Source: Phorcus lineatus (lineage: Eukaryota; Mollusca; Gastropoda; Trochida; Trochidae). Taken from it: a DNA stretch of 64,000 nt. Made by a program: the position numbers and the translations under genes. Under the pieces are notes generated by a model, which was given only the letters and a program-made list of their open reading frames with translations, did no database searches and had not been told where the DNA came from. The DNA lies in assembly GCA_921293015.1 (NCBI GenBank), contig OV121084.1, positions 24,738,946 to 24,802,945 on the forward strand, written 5' to 3'. Of this stretch, positions 12,772 through 24,033 are shown in pieces (position 1 is the first letter of the stretch; every line of letters begins with the position of its first letter).

Positions 12772-14415
12772 ATGTTGTCTCTAAAGTGTATCATAGCTAT
12801 CACCATTTACATGACGATACAAAATCACCTCCTAAGTCTAGGATAAGTATAAAAATTTACATGACGATACAATATTGTCGCTTAAGTGAACTATAACTGG
12901 CATAATGAACCTGATAATACAATGTTGTCTCTTTAGTGAAGTATAACTGACAAAATTAACCTGACAATACAATGTCGTCTCTTTCGTGAACAATAATTGT
13001 CCAAATTAACCTTACAATACAACGTTGTTTCTTTAGTGAAGCATATTTGTCAAAATTAACCTGACAATACAATTTTGTCTCTTTAGTGAAGTATAACTGT
13101 CAAAATTAACTTGACAATACAATGTCGTCTCTTTAGTGAAGTATATTTGTCAAAATTAACCTGACAATACAATGTGTTTTTTTTAGTGAAGTATAATTGT
13201 CAAAATTAACCTGACAATACAATGTTGTTATTTTAGTGAAGTATATTTGTCAAAATTAACCTAATAATACAATGTTGTCTCATTAGTGAAAAATAATTGT
13301 CAAAATGAACCTGACAATACAATGTTGTCTCTCAGGAGTACGTTAACTGTCAAAATTTAGGTGTCGATTAAATACTGTCTTTTAAGTGTACAATAACGGT
13401 CAAAACTTACATGACTACACTATTCTGTCTCGTAAGTGTATGATAAATATCAAAATTTTCATGACGATACAATGTTTTCACTTAGGTGAACTATAACTGT
13501 CAAATGAACATGACAATACAATGTGAGTTTTAGGAGAACGATAACTTTTAAAATTAAATGCCAACACAATGACAATACAATGTTGTCTCTAAAGAGTACT
13601 TTTGCTGTCATATTAACATGACGATACAATTTTGTCTTTTAAATGTATATTAAGAGTCAAACTTTACATGACAATCCAATGTTGTCTCTTATGTGCACCA
13701 TAACTGCAAAACTTTGCATGACAAATAAAATGTTGTCTTTTTCGTGAACTAAAGCTGCCAGAATTAACCTGACAATACAAGGTTTCTTTTTAAGTGAACT
13801 ATAACTGTCAAAATGTACATGTCGATACAATGACAATACAATGTTGTCTCTTAGGAGTCCCATAGCTGTCCAAACTTACATGACGGTACAATGCTTTCTC
13901 TTGAGTGAACTATAAATCTCAAAATAAAACTTGATAATAGAATGTGGGTTTTACGCGAACGATAACTGTAATAAGTTAAATGCAAATACTATGGCAAAAC
14001 AATGTTGTTTCTAAGTAGTACATTAGCTTTAAAATTTTACATGACGATACAATGTTGTCTCTTTAGTGGACTATAACTGTCCAAATTAACCTGACAACAC
14101 AATGTTGTCTCTTAAGTGAAGTATAATTCTCAAAATTAACCTGACAATACAATGTTGTCTCTTTAATAAACGATTTCTGGCAAAATATACTGACAATACA
14201 ATGTTGTCTCTGACGAGAACGATAACTGTCAAAACTTACATGCCGATACAATGTTGTCTATGAAGTAAATGATTAATATCAAAATTTAGATGACGACACG
14301 CTGTTGTCTCTTAAGTGAACTATAACTGTCAAAATTAACATAACAACACAATGTTGTCTCTTCAGTTTACCAACACTGTTATAATAAACTTGGCGATACA
14401 AGGTTGTCTCTTAAG
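12772..14415. repeat. Main 50-bp tandem satellite array
   Basis: About 33 imperfect units with period 50 bp, clearest from 12921 to 13330. Each unit reads roughly aatgttgtctctttagtgaa, then gtataactgtcaaaattaac, then ctgacaatac. Units are adjacent, with no conserved-repeat plus unique-spacer pattern. Divergence rises towards the right end. Confidence 0.9.
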
Positions 14416-14495
14416 AACAATTGATTTTACAAGAAAACAAACATCGATTTGGGTGTCAAATTAAATGACACAGTACGACTTAATGAAAAATTCCT

Positions 14496-14751
14496 TCATA
14501 ACAGACCCTGGACTATATTTGCTACAGCAACTCTCACATCCGGGTTTTTCGAGGCGAGTCCATCTAGCATTTCCTGAGTTACTCGGATCAAATGTAATTT
14601 TCGAGGCTTGTAATGTATATGAGGTTGTACGGTATTGAAAGCTGCAGAGTGCATACTGTATTTCCTCGAATACAAACCGGGTATCGAATCTCGTTTTGAG
14701 ATGAAATATTCAGCGTACGGGTCCATTGTAACAAACATTCGTGTTGTAGGC
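14496..14751 (-). CDS. Possible terminal exon of an unidentified gene (minus strand), partly repeat-like
   Basis: On the minus strand an acceptor (tttatttgcag, AG at 14753-14752) is followed by one base that completes a codon, then 84 codons and a stop. The peptide contains MFVTMDPYAEYFISKRDS and ends VAVANIVQGLL. I do not recognise it. Against a real gene: the stretch encoding PGLYSRKYS (about 14660-14695) matches a short motif that recurs near 14985-15015 and 16445-16616, so part of the frame may be repeat-derived. No preceding exon was found. Confidence 0.3.
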
Positions 14752-14984
14752 CTGCAAATAAATTTCATTTAACAATGCAAGTCGATAGAAGCTTTAACCC
14801 CAACTCTACATTTTCAACTGACTGTCCTGTCCTATTAATAGATCACTAACCACTACTCACTTGTCCTCAATATTTCACTCCTAGAAGACTTTATTTAAGG
14901 TGAAAAATATCACCCGGTCTGGAAAACAACCCTGGTCTCAAATAGAACCCATAGGATACAAATGTAAGAGGGTGTTGAACGTAA

Positions 14985-15015
14985 TACCCCGGGGTTGTCT
15001 ACGAGGAAATATGGT
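14985..15015. repeat. Short dispersed repeat motif
   Basis: The string ccccggggttgtctacgagg followed by aaatatggtaa matches the pattern cccgg...tattcgagNaaataNggta seen on the minus strand at 14660-14695 and in repeated form at 16445-16616. Confidence 0.4.
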
Positions 15016-15315
15016 AATTTTGTCAAATGTGTTGTTGTCAAGTTCACGATTCATAGGTATTCGCAGGTATATAACCTCACACCTTTGAAGCCAGCGCATT
15101 ATTTGAAGAAAGATTTGCACCTAACATTGCTTCGCAAAGTAACCTGATCCCTAACTTGGCGACATCGGAAAACGCTCTAAGGGAAAAAATATGTGTATGT
15201 CACGACGTAATAAAATGCAATTGGTTGAGAGTATGTTATAGGATTACCTGTTTAGGGACGGCATTCTAACTGTTAGGAAGGCTATAGCAAGACGCATCTC
15301 TTCAGGACTGGAACG

Positions 15316-18172
15316 ATGTCCAAGTTAACATGGCTTATTCTCCTCGGTTGTGTGACCGTCTCTGTACTTAGCTATACCATCTTTACAGGAAAAGGTTTGT
15401 CAATTTTAACACATTTAATAGAACAAGTTTGATTGTGACAAAAACTAAGTAACATATAATAATGCAAATAATCTCGTTTTTTCTCATACCAACAACTAGT
15501 TTATCATTTACTTATCACATGTGCATGTTAATGGCAGTTTTTTTGGCAGATTTATTTCTTCAAATTCCTCCCAATAGACAATAGTTTATGCCAAATTTAT
15601 TATCTTCTGGGAGTGAAAACATCTCATTACTGAACCGAAGCATCTGTAGTCTGAGAAAATAATCAAGCGAATACCACTGACGACCATTTTTTGTGTGAAC
15701 TTTTTTTTATCCAATATGAGTTCGCTGTAGTTTTGCGATTCAAATACCCCTAATCAAATGATAACAAGGTTCTCACAATAAAATGGCCGCATGCAGTTTT
15801 AGCTGCAGCCGTGAAATCTTTTTCTTCGACAAGCGATGATGAGGTTGAGGCTGTGAAGATAATAATTTTGCATAAACTTCTATTAAATGATGATATATGA
15901 AGACATACAAAAATACAAACGCTAGCTCTACCATATCTCCGTTAATAGTATTTTAGAGAGGGCTCTCATGTATAATGCTGACTATCACTGTGCAAAATTT
16001 TACATAGAATATTTTGAAAATTCGACTATCTTGATATCTAAACTTGATGTCATGGATTTCTGATAAAGCTTGAAATACAAATTATGTCTTAATATCAATT
16101 TGGCATCGCAATTATGCTAGTGTAGGTTTTCAGATCAATTATAAAATTTTGAAGACAATGAAAACATATTCTCGTCACTAATAATGCTGAGCATAACATA
16201 TCAAATACATCCAAATGTTGTCCTGGAGTAAATTTGTAACTTTACTTCAGAGAGCAACTGCCTTCGGGTGCGCCAAATACATATAAGGTGCTTATGTACA
16301 ATGGGATAGATGAGTGAGATTTTCCCGCACAATTTATAGATACATAATACGTAGTTTGAGTAATATGCTATCGTGATATTTTCTTCTTCTCACTCAAAAG
16401 TAATTGTTCATGAACATAACCTTCTTAAGCAGTCAGATTAAAATTGGCCGTGTTCCGCGGGATACCGTATATTCTCAAATAGACACCTCCGGCGTCTATT
16501 TTTTCAGACCCCCTTTACCCCCGGCGTCTATTCGAGGCCGGCGTGTATTTACTTAAAACAGTCATACCCCCGGCCTCTATTCGAGGCCCGGCGTCTATTC
16601 GAGTAAATACGGTATTTGTTTTCAAAATATTGCCTCTGATGAATACGAACTCGTTTGGTTATTGTCGTGCAGAAGAAACGTTCCGATTGAACGAGTTTGT
16701 ATCCCGGCATCATTTGGACACTCAATCCCCGGGAAATTGTTGATTTGAATCTGATTTCTGAAAGAAAAGCAAGAAATTCACACTATTTCGTAATGTATGA
16801 GAAGAGGTCGCACGTGCCACCCGTGCAAATGCTGAGGTCTGTGAAAATGAACAGTCTGATTAAATCAGCCCTGTTCTGAGGAATACAAGTTTTTAAATAC
16901 TGACTCAAGCGGGTTTCGAACGTTCTCTATCGTTGCTCGCACGTTCTGACACCAGTTTAGCGCAGACAGAACGTAGTCATAAACAGACCAATCACATCAT
17001 CGTGTTAAAATAAAGATAGTTGATCAAGGTTAACAAATGGTAAATAGGAGTTACTTCCTGAAGGCTTTTGTCGGAGACATTGTGATTGTCTAGTTGAGAT
17101 TGCGTCAGAACGCTACCTGAAGAATATACCCTCAGGTTCGAATCCCGCTAGTGTAAATTTTAACAAACTTTATTCCTCGGAACATGGTCGATTTTAATCA
17201 CACTGTGAATATGAATGAAAAAATTCCACGTGTATCTCGTGCAAACTCAAAGTTTCTAGAATGTATTGGACACAATGGCACGTGCAGCTCGTGCTTTCAC
17301 AAACGTAAGTGGTCGGTCAACTCGGAACTTGAACTCAATGATAATAGGATTGGTTAACTGCATAGGCGGAGGAACACTTCAAAAGTCATATCTAACCACA
17401 TTCACCCTTTCTCTTCACAGAAGACACAGAGTGTGCAGACTTCCCCGGCGCCGCAGTGGTACAGCCGGGCTCAGGGTGCAGACAGTTTCTGCTCTGCGAC
17501 CTCGGAGGTCTGGCTTACGGACCTCAAGACTGCGCCCATGGGACGCTGTTTGACGAGGTCAATAAGACATGTATTTGGGAAGAGCATGTCAACTGCTCAG
17601 AGGCGCCTGATGACACCCTTTCACCGGGTAGGTATTTGGTATGAGTTAACAGGATTCCTTCCCGCAGAGGTTACTAAAGTCATTCTTTCCTCATAACCTA
17701 TGTCACTAAAGGGCTATATTTCTCGGTTCATTCTACTACGGATGCGATCAAAGTAAGTTGTGCAATCAGCGACTCTGTTGAGGAGATTGGTTCCTTCACT
17801 TCTGTGATATGCACATATTTTTTCAAGATGTAGGTCGGATTTAAAATGATATTTGTTAGAATTTAAATAGGGACGTTATCCGAATTGCAATTATTTATAA
17901 GTTGAGGGTTTTGAAAGGACCAAGAAATATGGCCTACTTGTAGCTTAAAAAGAATCGAATTACCTGTTGGCGGAGTATATAGAATGATGAACTCTCCCTC
18001 AGATTGTGTGACTGAGGCTGTTCCTGGGGACTGTCAGCGGTACCGCCAGTGTGTGATGGGGGTGCAGTTCCACCGGGCCTGCAGCAACCTGACTCTCTAC
18101 TCCTCCTCGCTTCACGTGTGTGTCTACCTGGAGGATCTGAAGGACTGGGAGCGGGAGGACTGCGGCCTTTGA
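15316..18172 (+). CDS. Secreted protein with two chitin-binding type-2 (CBM14) domains
   Basis: Three coding exons: 15316-15394, 17421-17627 and 17976-18172, giving 160 aa. Exon 1 encodes a signal peptide (MSKLTWLILLGCVTVSVLSY) and ends in phase 1. Exon 2 (phase 1 to 1) encodes a six-cysteine domain: ECADFPGAAVVQPGSGC, FLLCDLGGLAYGPQDC, TCIWEEHVNC. Exon 3 encodes a second six-cysteine domain (DCVTEAVPGDCQRYRQC, then RACSN, HVCVYL, EDCGL) and stops at 18170-18172. The cysteine spacing is that of peritrophin-A/CBM14 domains, which bind chitin outside the cell. The acceptor of exon 3 is the weakest point: only a cut at 17975/17976 keeps the frame, and its pyrimidine tract is poor. Possible roles are shell or cuticle matrix, gut lining or immunity; the sequence does not decide. 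Confidence 0.8.
16445..16616. repeat. GGCGTCTATTCGAGG-type dispersed repeat
   Basis: Several short copies of cccggcgtctattcgaggcc lie in both full and partial form between 16445 and 16616, ending in cgagtaaatacggta. It lies in the first intron of the chitin-binding gene. Confidence 0.6.
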
Positions 18173-19419
18173 GCAGAGCTAACATTTCTTCCACTAGTAC
18201 ATTTACGGGGTCTTTGTTCAACAGAAACCCCAGGTTGAATCAGCAAGGCTGTAACAGGGAATAACAACTGTCTTTGAATATCTCGTTTGTCAGTAAAAAA
18301 GAAACAAAGTTTAAACCACACGCGTCAGTTTTTCTTTGTTTGGCAATGGTATTGGAAACTTGGACAACGCTGTCAAAGTTTTTGAATCTCACTGAATATC
18401 ATGTCGAGAGATTAATAAGCTTCGTGGGAATCATTCAGGGTTAATACTAAATGAGTTTAAATAATGTTGACACAATTTCGAGACAGTACCATGTTGAAAT
18501 TCTAGCAACCGATCAATGAAACAGCAAACGATCTATGTTCAGAAAAAAAGCAATCATGTTTCTAGTGGCATTGGACTATTCAAGGTGAGCCCACGTTTCC
18601 GCCTTATGGCATATTGTCAACACAACACAGAGATAAACCAAAACGCTACTGCCCAAGGGACACAAATCAAGGGTTTATTCACAGATGAGTCAACCTCCTT
18701 ACCAGGGACGATCGTCTATCTTAAAAAAATCACATTCAGAAACCGTCCACGTCAGAACGCAATACAGTCTGTGAGACCCTATGATTCTGTGTTTGCTCTG
18801 TAGGCTACTGCGACGGAACTCAATAGACCAATGAGAAATGTCTGTAAGATTGCTTTTCGCCAAACAGAGCGCTTAAACCACGAATTGGAGCTAGCAAGCA
18901 AGGTTCAAATAATCCAATGGCTGTGAAATACAGGGAAATTTGAGTCCCCTGATGTTGACGTATTCCGGGGCAATTAATGATGGGATGCGCAGGGGTCCTT
19001 ATTTCACTGTTTGTAGATTAAATGTAGACGCGAACACAGCTGAAAATAACATGTCAAAGAAATTTCCAACAGGCTAATCAATGTTTTTGGTCAACTTCCC
19101 TTGCAAGGTACAACTCTTTAGCCGGTCAATAAACTAATTATTCAGATATTGGCGTTATTATTTGATGGGAAGTTACGGTTTTGATGTAAATATTCATTAA
19201 GTTGGTGAAAGTGAAGTTTACCGTTTAACATGTCTTTTGTTTGAGTTGAGTTTGAAATGTTCTCACGTTTGATTTTGACATTAAAAATCATTTGTATAAA
19301 TATAAGTCGAGAGGAATACATTTTGCACACATCGATCGCAGGGGCGAAACTGGTGTATCTTTTATCTCTGTAGCGAGGTGATCAATAAGTAGTGATACTC
19401 CATTTGGAAAATCTTGCCA
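18173..19419. other. Intergenic stretch
   Basis: This runs from the 3' end of the chitin-binding gene to the edge of the minus-strand acidic repeat exon. An open frame at 18516-18803 has no signal peptide, splice context or known motif. I looked on the minus strand for ApeC-domain exons continuing the decayed paralogue and found none. Confidence 0.45.
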
Positions 19420-21260
19420 CATAATTGTGAAAAATGATTCTTCTTTCTTACCTTCGAATGATTCCTCTTTCTCACCTTCGGATGATTCTTCTTTCTTACC
19501 TTCAGATGATTTCTCTTTCTTCCCTTCGGATGATTTTTTTTCTCACCTTCGGATGATTCCTCTTTCTCACCTTCGGATAACTCCTCTTTCTCACCGGATG
19601 ATTTCTCTTTCTTCCCTTCGGATGATTCCTCTTTCTTACCTTCAGATGATTCCTCTTTCTCACCTTCGGATGATTCCTCTTTCTAACGGGATGATTTCTC
19701 TTTCTTCCCTTCGGATGATTTTTTTTTCTCACCCCCGGATGATTCCTCTTTCTCATCTTTGGATGATTCCTCTTTAACACCTTCAAATAAGTCTTCTTTC
19801 TCATCTTCGGATGATTCCTCTTTCTCACCGGATGATTCCTCTTTCTCACTGGATGATTTCTCTTTCTTCCCTTCGGATGATTCCTCTTTCTTACCTTCAG
19901 ATGATTCCTCTTTCTCACCTTCGGATGATTCCTCTTTCTAACGGGATGATTTCTCTTTCTTCCCTTCGGATGATTTTTTTTTCTCACCCCCGGATGATTC
20001 CTCTTTCTCATCTTTGGATGATTCCTCTTTAACACCTTCAAATAAGTCTTCTTTCTCATCTTCGGATGATTCCTCTTTCTCACCGGATGATTCCTCTTTC
20101 TCACTGGATGATTTCTCTTTCTTCCCTTCGGATGATTCCTCTTTCTTACCTTCAGATGATTCCTCTTTCTCACCTTCGGATGATTCCTCTTTCTAACGGG
20201 ATGATTTCTCTTTCTTCCCTTCGGATGATTTTTTTTTCTCACCCCCGGATGATTCCTCTTTCTCATCTTCGGATGATTCCTCTTTCTTACCTTCAGATAA
20301 TTCCTCTTTCTCACCTTCGGATGATTCCTCTTTCTAACGGGATGATTTCTCTTTCTTCCCTTCGGATGATGTTTTTTCTCACCCCCGGATGATTCCTCTT
20401 TCTCATCTTCGGATGATTCCTCTTTCTTACCTTCAGATGATTCCTCTTTCTCACCTTCGGATGATTCCTCTTTCTAACGGGATGATTTCTCTTTCTTCCC
20501 TTCGGATGATGTTTTTTCTCACCCCCGGATGATTCCTCTTTCTCATCTTCGGATGATTCCTCTTTCTTACCTTCAGATGATTCTCTTTCTCACCTTCGGT
20601 TTATTCCTCTTTCTAACGGGATGATTTCTCTTTCTTCCCTTTGGATGATTTTTTTTCTCACCCCCGGATGATTCCTCTTTCTCACCTTCGGGTAATTCCT
20701 CTCCTTGACCTTTTATTAATTCCTCTCTCACATCTCCACGTCCAGGGAATTCTTTTTGACCACTTTGGTTATGAAATCCATTCGAAGTATTAAATGGGCT
20801 TCCTGAAACGATGCAGTTTATACACAGTTGCAAGGTAATGCAGGAAAAGACAAGATTTCATGGAGTTCTTTCTTTTTTTTTTAGAGTATTAATTCATTAA
20901 CATAATCAATTCTTCGTGATCAAGGCGATTACATTTTAGCAATCTGGAGACGTACAGATAGAAATACATAGATACAATCTATTATAAAAAAAGATAAGCT
21001 AATATATGATATTGCATATGCATGTTTGTTTGTCATTCAAATAAAAGGTTTCAGGTTATCAAGAAAAATTTTCGAAAACATTTATTTATTTGTTCCATTC
21101 TATTCAAACGACCACTATAGTACAGTAACAACAAAAGCCAGTTATTTGCCACCAAAATCAGTGTAGAAATAATGGTAACAGACATGCTGTAATATTAAAA
21201 ACTGGACTCACCTGTGCACAAACGCATGACGGCTATATAAAGAACACCGATTTTCCAGCA
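19420..21260 (-). pseudogene. Decayed paralogue of the ApeC-repeat gene (signal exon and acidic repeat exon)
   Basis: Exon 1 is at about 21260-21212 and exon 2 at 20802 to about 19420. The last 22 coding bases of exon 1 match the last 22 of exon 1 of the plus-strand ApeC gene at 18 positions, ending ...TTTGTGCACAG before a GTGAGT donor. Exon 2 begins after the acceptor CATCGTTTCAG (AG at 20804-20803) in the same phase 1, reads GSPFNTSNGFHNQSGQKEF and then enters EGEKEESS-type octads. The intended frame meets a TAG in each long repeat block (minus strand of the ctaacggg strings near 19684, 19939, 20194, 20335, 20475 and 20614). Changes in A-run length shift the frame as well. Exon 1 also lacks an in-frame Met at the expected place. 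No ApeC domain follows. A long open stretch in another frame (VRKRNHPK type) is a by-product of the repeat. Confidence 0.65.
19430..20700. repeat. Nested minisatellite: 24-bp units in 255-bp and 141-bp blocks
   Basis: The basic unit, on the minus strand, is gaggaatcatccgaaggtga plus gaaa (24 bp). Higher-order copies are spaced 255, 255, 141, 140 and 139 bp, as measured from the ctaacggg landmark on the plus strand (19683, 19938, 20193, 20334, 20474, 20613). The array coincides with exon 2 of the decayed paralogue. Confidence 0.9.
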
Positions 21261-22015
21261 ATGAAAAAATATGAATTTGATTTGATCACCTGTGTGAAAC
21301 TCATTTTCCGGACAAGAAACAGAAGCCCGCAAGACATATCGGGTATTAGGTATATTGGTATTTTGAACATTCATTTATTGTAGTGATGCTTTAAAATTCT
21401 ACCTACTTATTTGGGAGTTGATTTTATGAAAGTTTAACATGGTATGGCGTTTTCGGACCAGAAATCGAAATCCATTAGGCGTCTTGGAAACTTTGTAAGT
21501 GGACCACGAGCCATGTGTCTTTTTGGGTTTTCAACTTGTGCATTTTTATTTTGGCTGTTTTTCCGAAAAGGAGGCAGAACTTTAAAAGCATCATTGAGAC
21601 TAAGGATGTTGAAAAATTCTCTTATGTAGTGGTGCCTTTTCAGGCTTTCTTCCGAAGTTTATATATTTGTAGCTGTTTCACGTCAGCTTGTTCTGATAAT
21701 AGACAGTATGGACCATCAAAATTTTCTTACAAACATCGTCTTTTTATTCGTTAATAAAATGTCTTCAAATCTTAAAAAATGGAACATTACTGAAGACAAA
21801 ACTTTATCTGTTTAAACTGCATAAAGAAGTATAAAACGTTGAACGTACACTTCATTCAATATATTGCAATACACACAAGCTGTATACCGGAATATATTGC
21901 AATACGAAATTTGATGCAATTCTCAGCCCATGTATTGTGAAGCGTTATGTAATGATAACATTTGGAAATATATTTTTCAAAGAGACTATGGTTTTGACTC
22001 CATTTCATCCTTTAA
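21261..22015. other. Intergenic region between the divergent ApeC-type genes (left part)
   Basis: AT-rich. It contains no supported gene. The frames near 21444-21754 have no known motif. Confidence 0.45.
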
Positions 22016-22193
22016 AGAGCAACTCCGTAAGTTGTTGGAGTCATATATGCCAAACTTTATCAATGGTGACATATTTAAAAGCCTATTTGGGTTTGTTTTT
22101 TTACAGTGACAATATGAAGGTAGAACGTTGCAATTGTGATCAAAAAACGGACAGTGGCGCGCGTCAAATAGTCAAATGTAATTTTGGAGACTA
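22016..22193. mobile_element. Half-copy of TTAA element family A
   Basis: TTAA at 22012-22015 is followed by AGAGCAACTCCGTAAGTTG, then TTGGAGTCATATATGCCAAA and further family-A landmarks up to AATTTTGGAGACT. The other half is missing. It lies in the reverse orientation to the complete copy that begins 260 bp downstream. Confidence 0.65.
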
Positions 22194-22451
22194 GAAGAAG
22201 AAGAAGACGTTTGCCTCTGACGGAATAAGCACCACCCACTTAACGCGGGAAAAAACATGGCGGAAGTGTAACTAATGACTTGGCCACGCCTCCTTCACCG
22301 ATAGTTATCTCCCCTTTTGCTGGCTGTTCCAAAAGAAGTCACTTGACGCATTTTGGATAATCTTTCATATCAGTCTCGATTTTGAAACAACAACGACATC
22401 AATTTTATCAACAAAGTAGTCATCACGGTCAAGGTAGTGTTAATTTCTTAA

Positions 22452-22885
22452 AGAGCCACTCCGTGATTTTCATAACATATTATTTACCTTTGATACGAAC
22501 CTAAATGTTATATGTGGTGATATAAAATCAAAACATCTTAACTTTTTATGCCCAAAAGACATATATAAGACAAATACTGGTTTTCCATGAAAATCTAAAA
22601 ACAGCCTTATAAATGGACAGAGGTACAGATATCACGTCCAATATACATGGATACTAGTTATATAACTTAACAAACTCTATCAATTCCTAACTGCCCTCCT
22701 GGCTGTTTTATATAAGCCTCCAAAATTACGTTTGACAAATTGACGTTCTACCTTCATATTGTCACTGTAAGAAAACCAACAAGCTTTAAAATGTGTCTTT
22801 TTGGTAACAGTCGATACGTCTCGATCAAATGACATCATTGATTAAGTTTGGTATATATGACCCCAACAACTCACGGAGTGGCTCT
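22452..22885. mobile_element. TTAA-target inverted-repeat element, family A, copy 2
   Basis: TTAA at 22448-22451 and 22886-22889 flanks termini AGAGCCACTCCGTGA and TCACGGAGTGGCTCT, which are perfect inverted repeats over 15 bp. It is 434 bp long, has no coding capacity and lies between the two divergent ApeC-type genes. Confidence 0.85.
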
Positions 22886-22889
22886 TTAA

Positions 22890-24029
22890 ATATTTCATGT
22901 ACATATGTGGATAAATCTATAGTTGTAAAGAAGGTAATTCACTCAACAGAAACTAAAATAGGTTAATTGAAATAACCTCAATGGACGATTACATTTCGCA
23001 CAAGTCTGAGAGCATGAATTTTTCTGAAAATAATCTTCACGTGACGTTTTTTTAAACATCGGCCTATTTACATATAGGATACGTAACTATAAATTTTCCA
23101 ACAGCACTCTGTTCAACTCATATCCGTTTCTATATATACATATACATATATATATATTTAAACTGTCCTGAATGACTACAATCCTTTGCAATCTTCAATA
23201 AAAGCATGGCTTTCCTCTGCTTATCAGTATTCTATGACAGGTCCTGTTATATTAACCCCACACAGATTTTATATTGATAGACATATTTGCTTACAATTAT
23301 TTGTAATCAAAGGTGTTTCTTATAAACTTGAATAAGCCTTGCTTTTGTGTTTTTTCAAAAAAGAAATATTTATTTAAAATTCAAAAAGAGTTATGGTTTC
23401 AGTATATTTAACCTAATTCAATTTGATATTGCGATGCTTATCATTTGTTTGACAGTGCCAAGGATGAAGATGCTAATAACGTGTGTGACAGGAGCTGTCA
23501 GGTGTGACATGTGGACAGGTGCGAATGCAGGTAAGTTCCAGTACACGCCGATCAGAGTGTACAGGTGGGAACAGGGAGAGATGTGAGTATTGAACCAGTC
23601 TCTATACGTAAGGGTCGATAGTCTATCGAGAAAAAAGAACATTGCGACATTTTCATTTCTCTTTTCATAACAAAATTATGTAAGGATAAACGTAGAATTC
23701 AAATTTTCAATAACATTCAACATATTTTTGGGCTGATTGACCGTGTTTATCAGCAAAAATAGTTTCAATATAAAGCCTTTACCGGGATACCAAAAAATCA
23801 CCAAAAGTTCGAGTTCGTATCCCGGTAGGCAATATTTAGATTGTTATTCTTTAGAACCGGTCAAATTCAATCAGACAAAATCTTAAACAAAGTATAATGA
23901 GATATAAAAGATAAAACAACGTTCGCAAGGTTGGGTTTGTACCAAACCTCTTCTTTAAACTTTGGTTTAAAAATAGTATTATATGTTGTGCTATAAGTCG
24001 TATAATTCATTGATTAATGTGCTTCACAG
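22890..24029. other. Upstream region of the ApeC gene
   Basis: AT-rich. A short GC-richer stretch at 23460-23540 ends in a good donor (gaatgcag|gtaagt) and could be a 5' untranslated exon spliced to the acceptor at 24029/24030. This is a guess from splice signals only. Confidence 0.3.
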
Positions 24030-24033
24030 GAAA

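Noticed and set aside
12772..14415. CRISPR-like array of 50-bp repeats
   Set aside because: Units abut directly and vary along their whole length. There are no unique spacers and no cas genes, and the genome is eukaryotic.
17085..17155. tRNA-like stretch containing an A-box-like string and GGTTCGAATCCC
   Set aside because: The acceptor arm does not pair and the T stem is poor. At most it is a SINE or tRNA-derived remnant.
18516..18803. 95-codon plus-strand frame between the chitin-binding gene and the repeat array
   Set aside because: No splice sites, signal peptide or family motif; composition is like that of the surrounding non-coding sequence.
19502..20314. 270-codon VRKRNHPK-type frame on the minus strand
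   Set aside because: It is one frame off from the acidic EGEKEESS frame that follows directly from the splice acceptor, and is open only because of the repeat.
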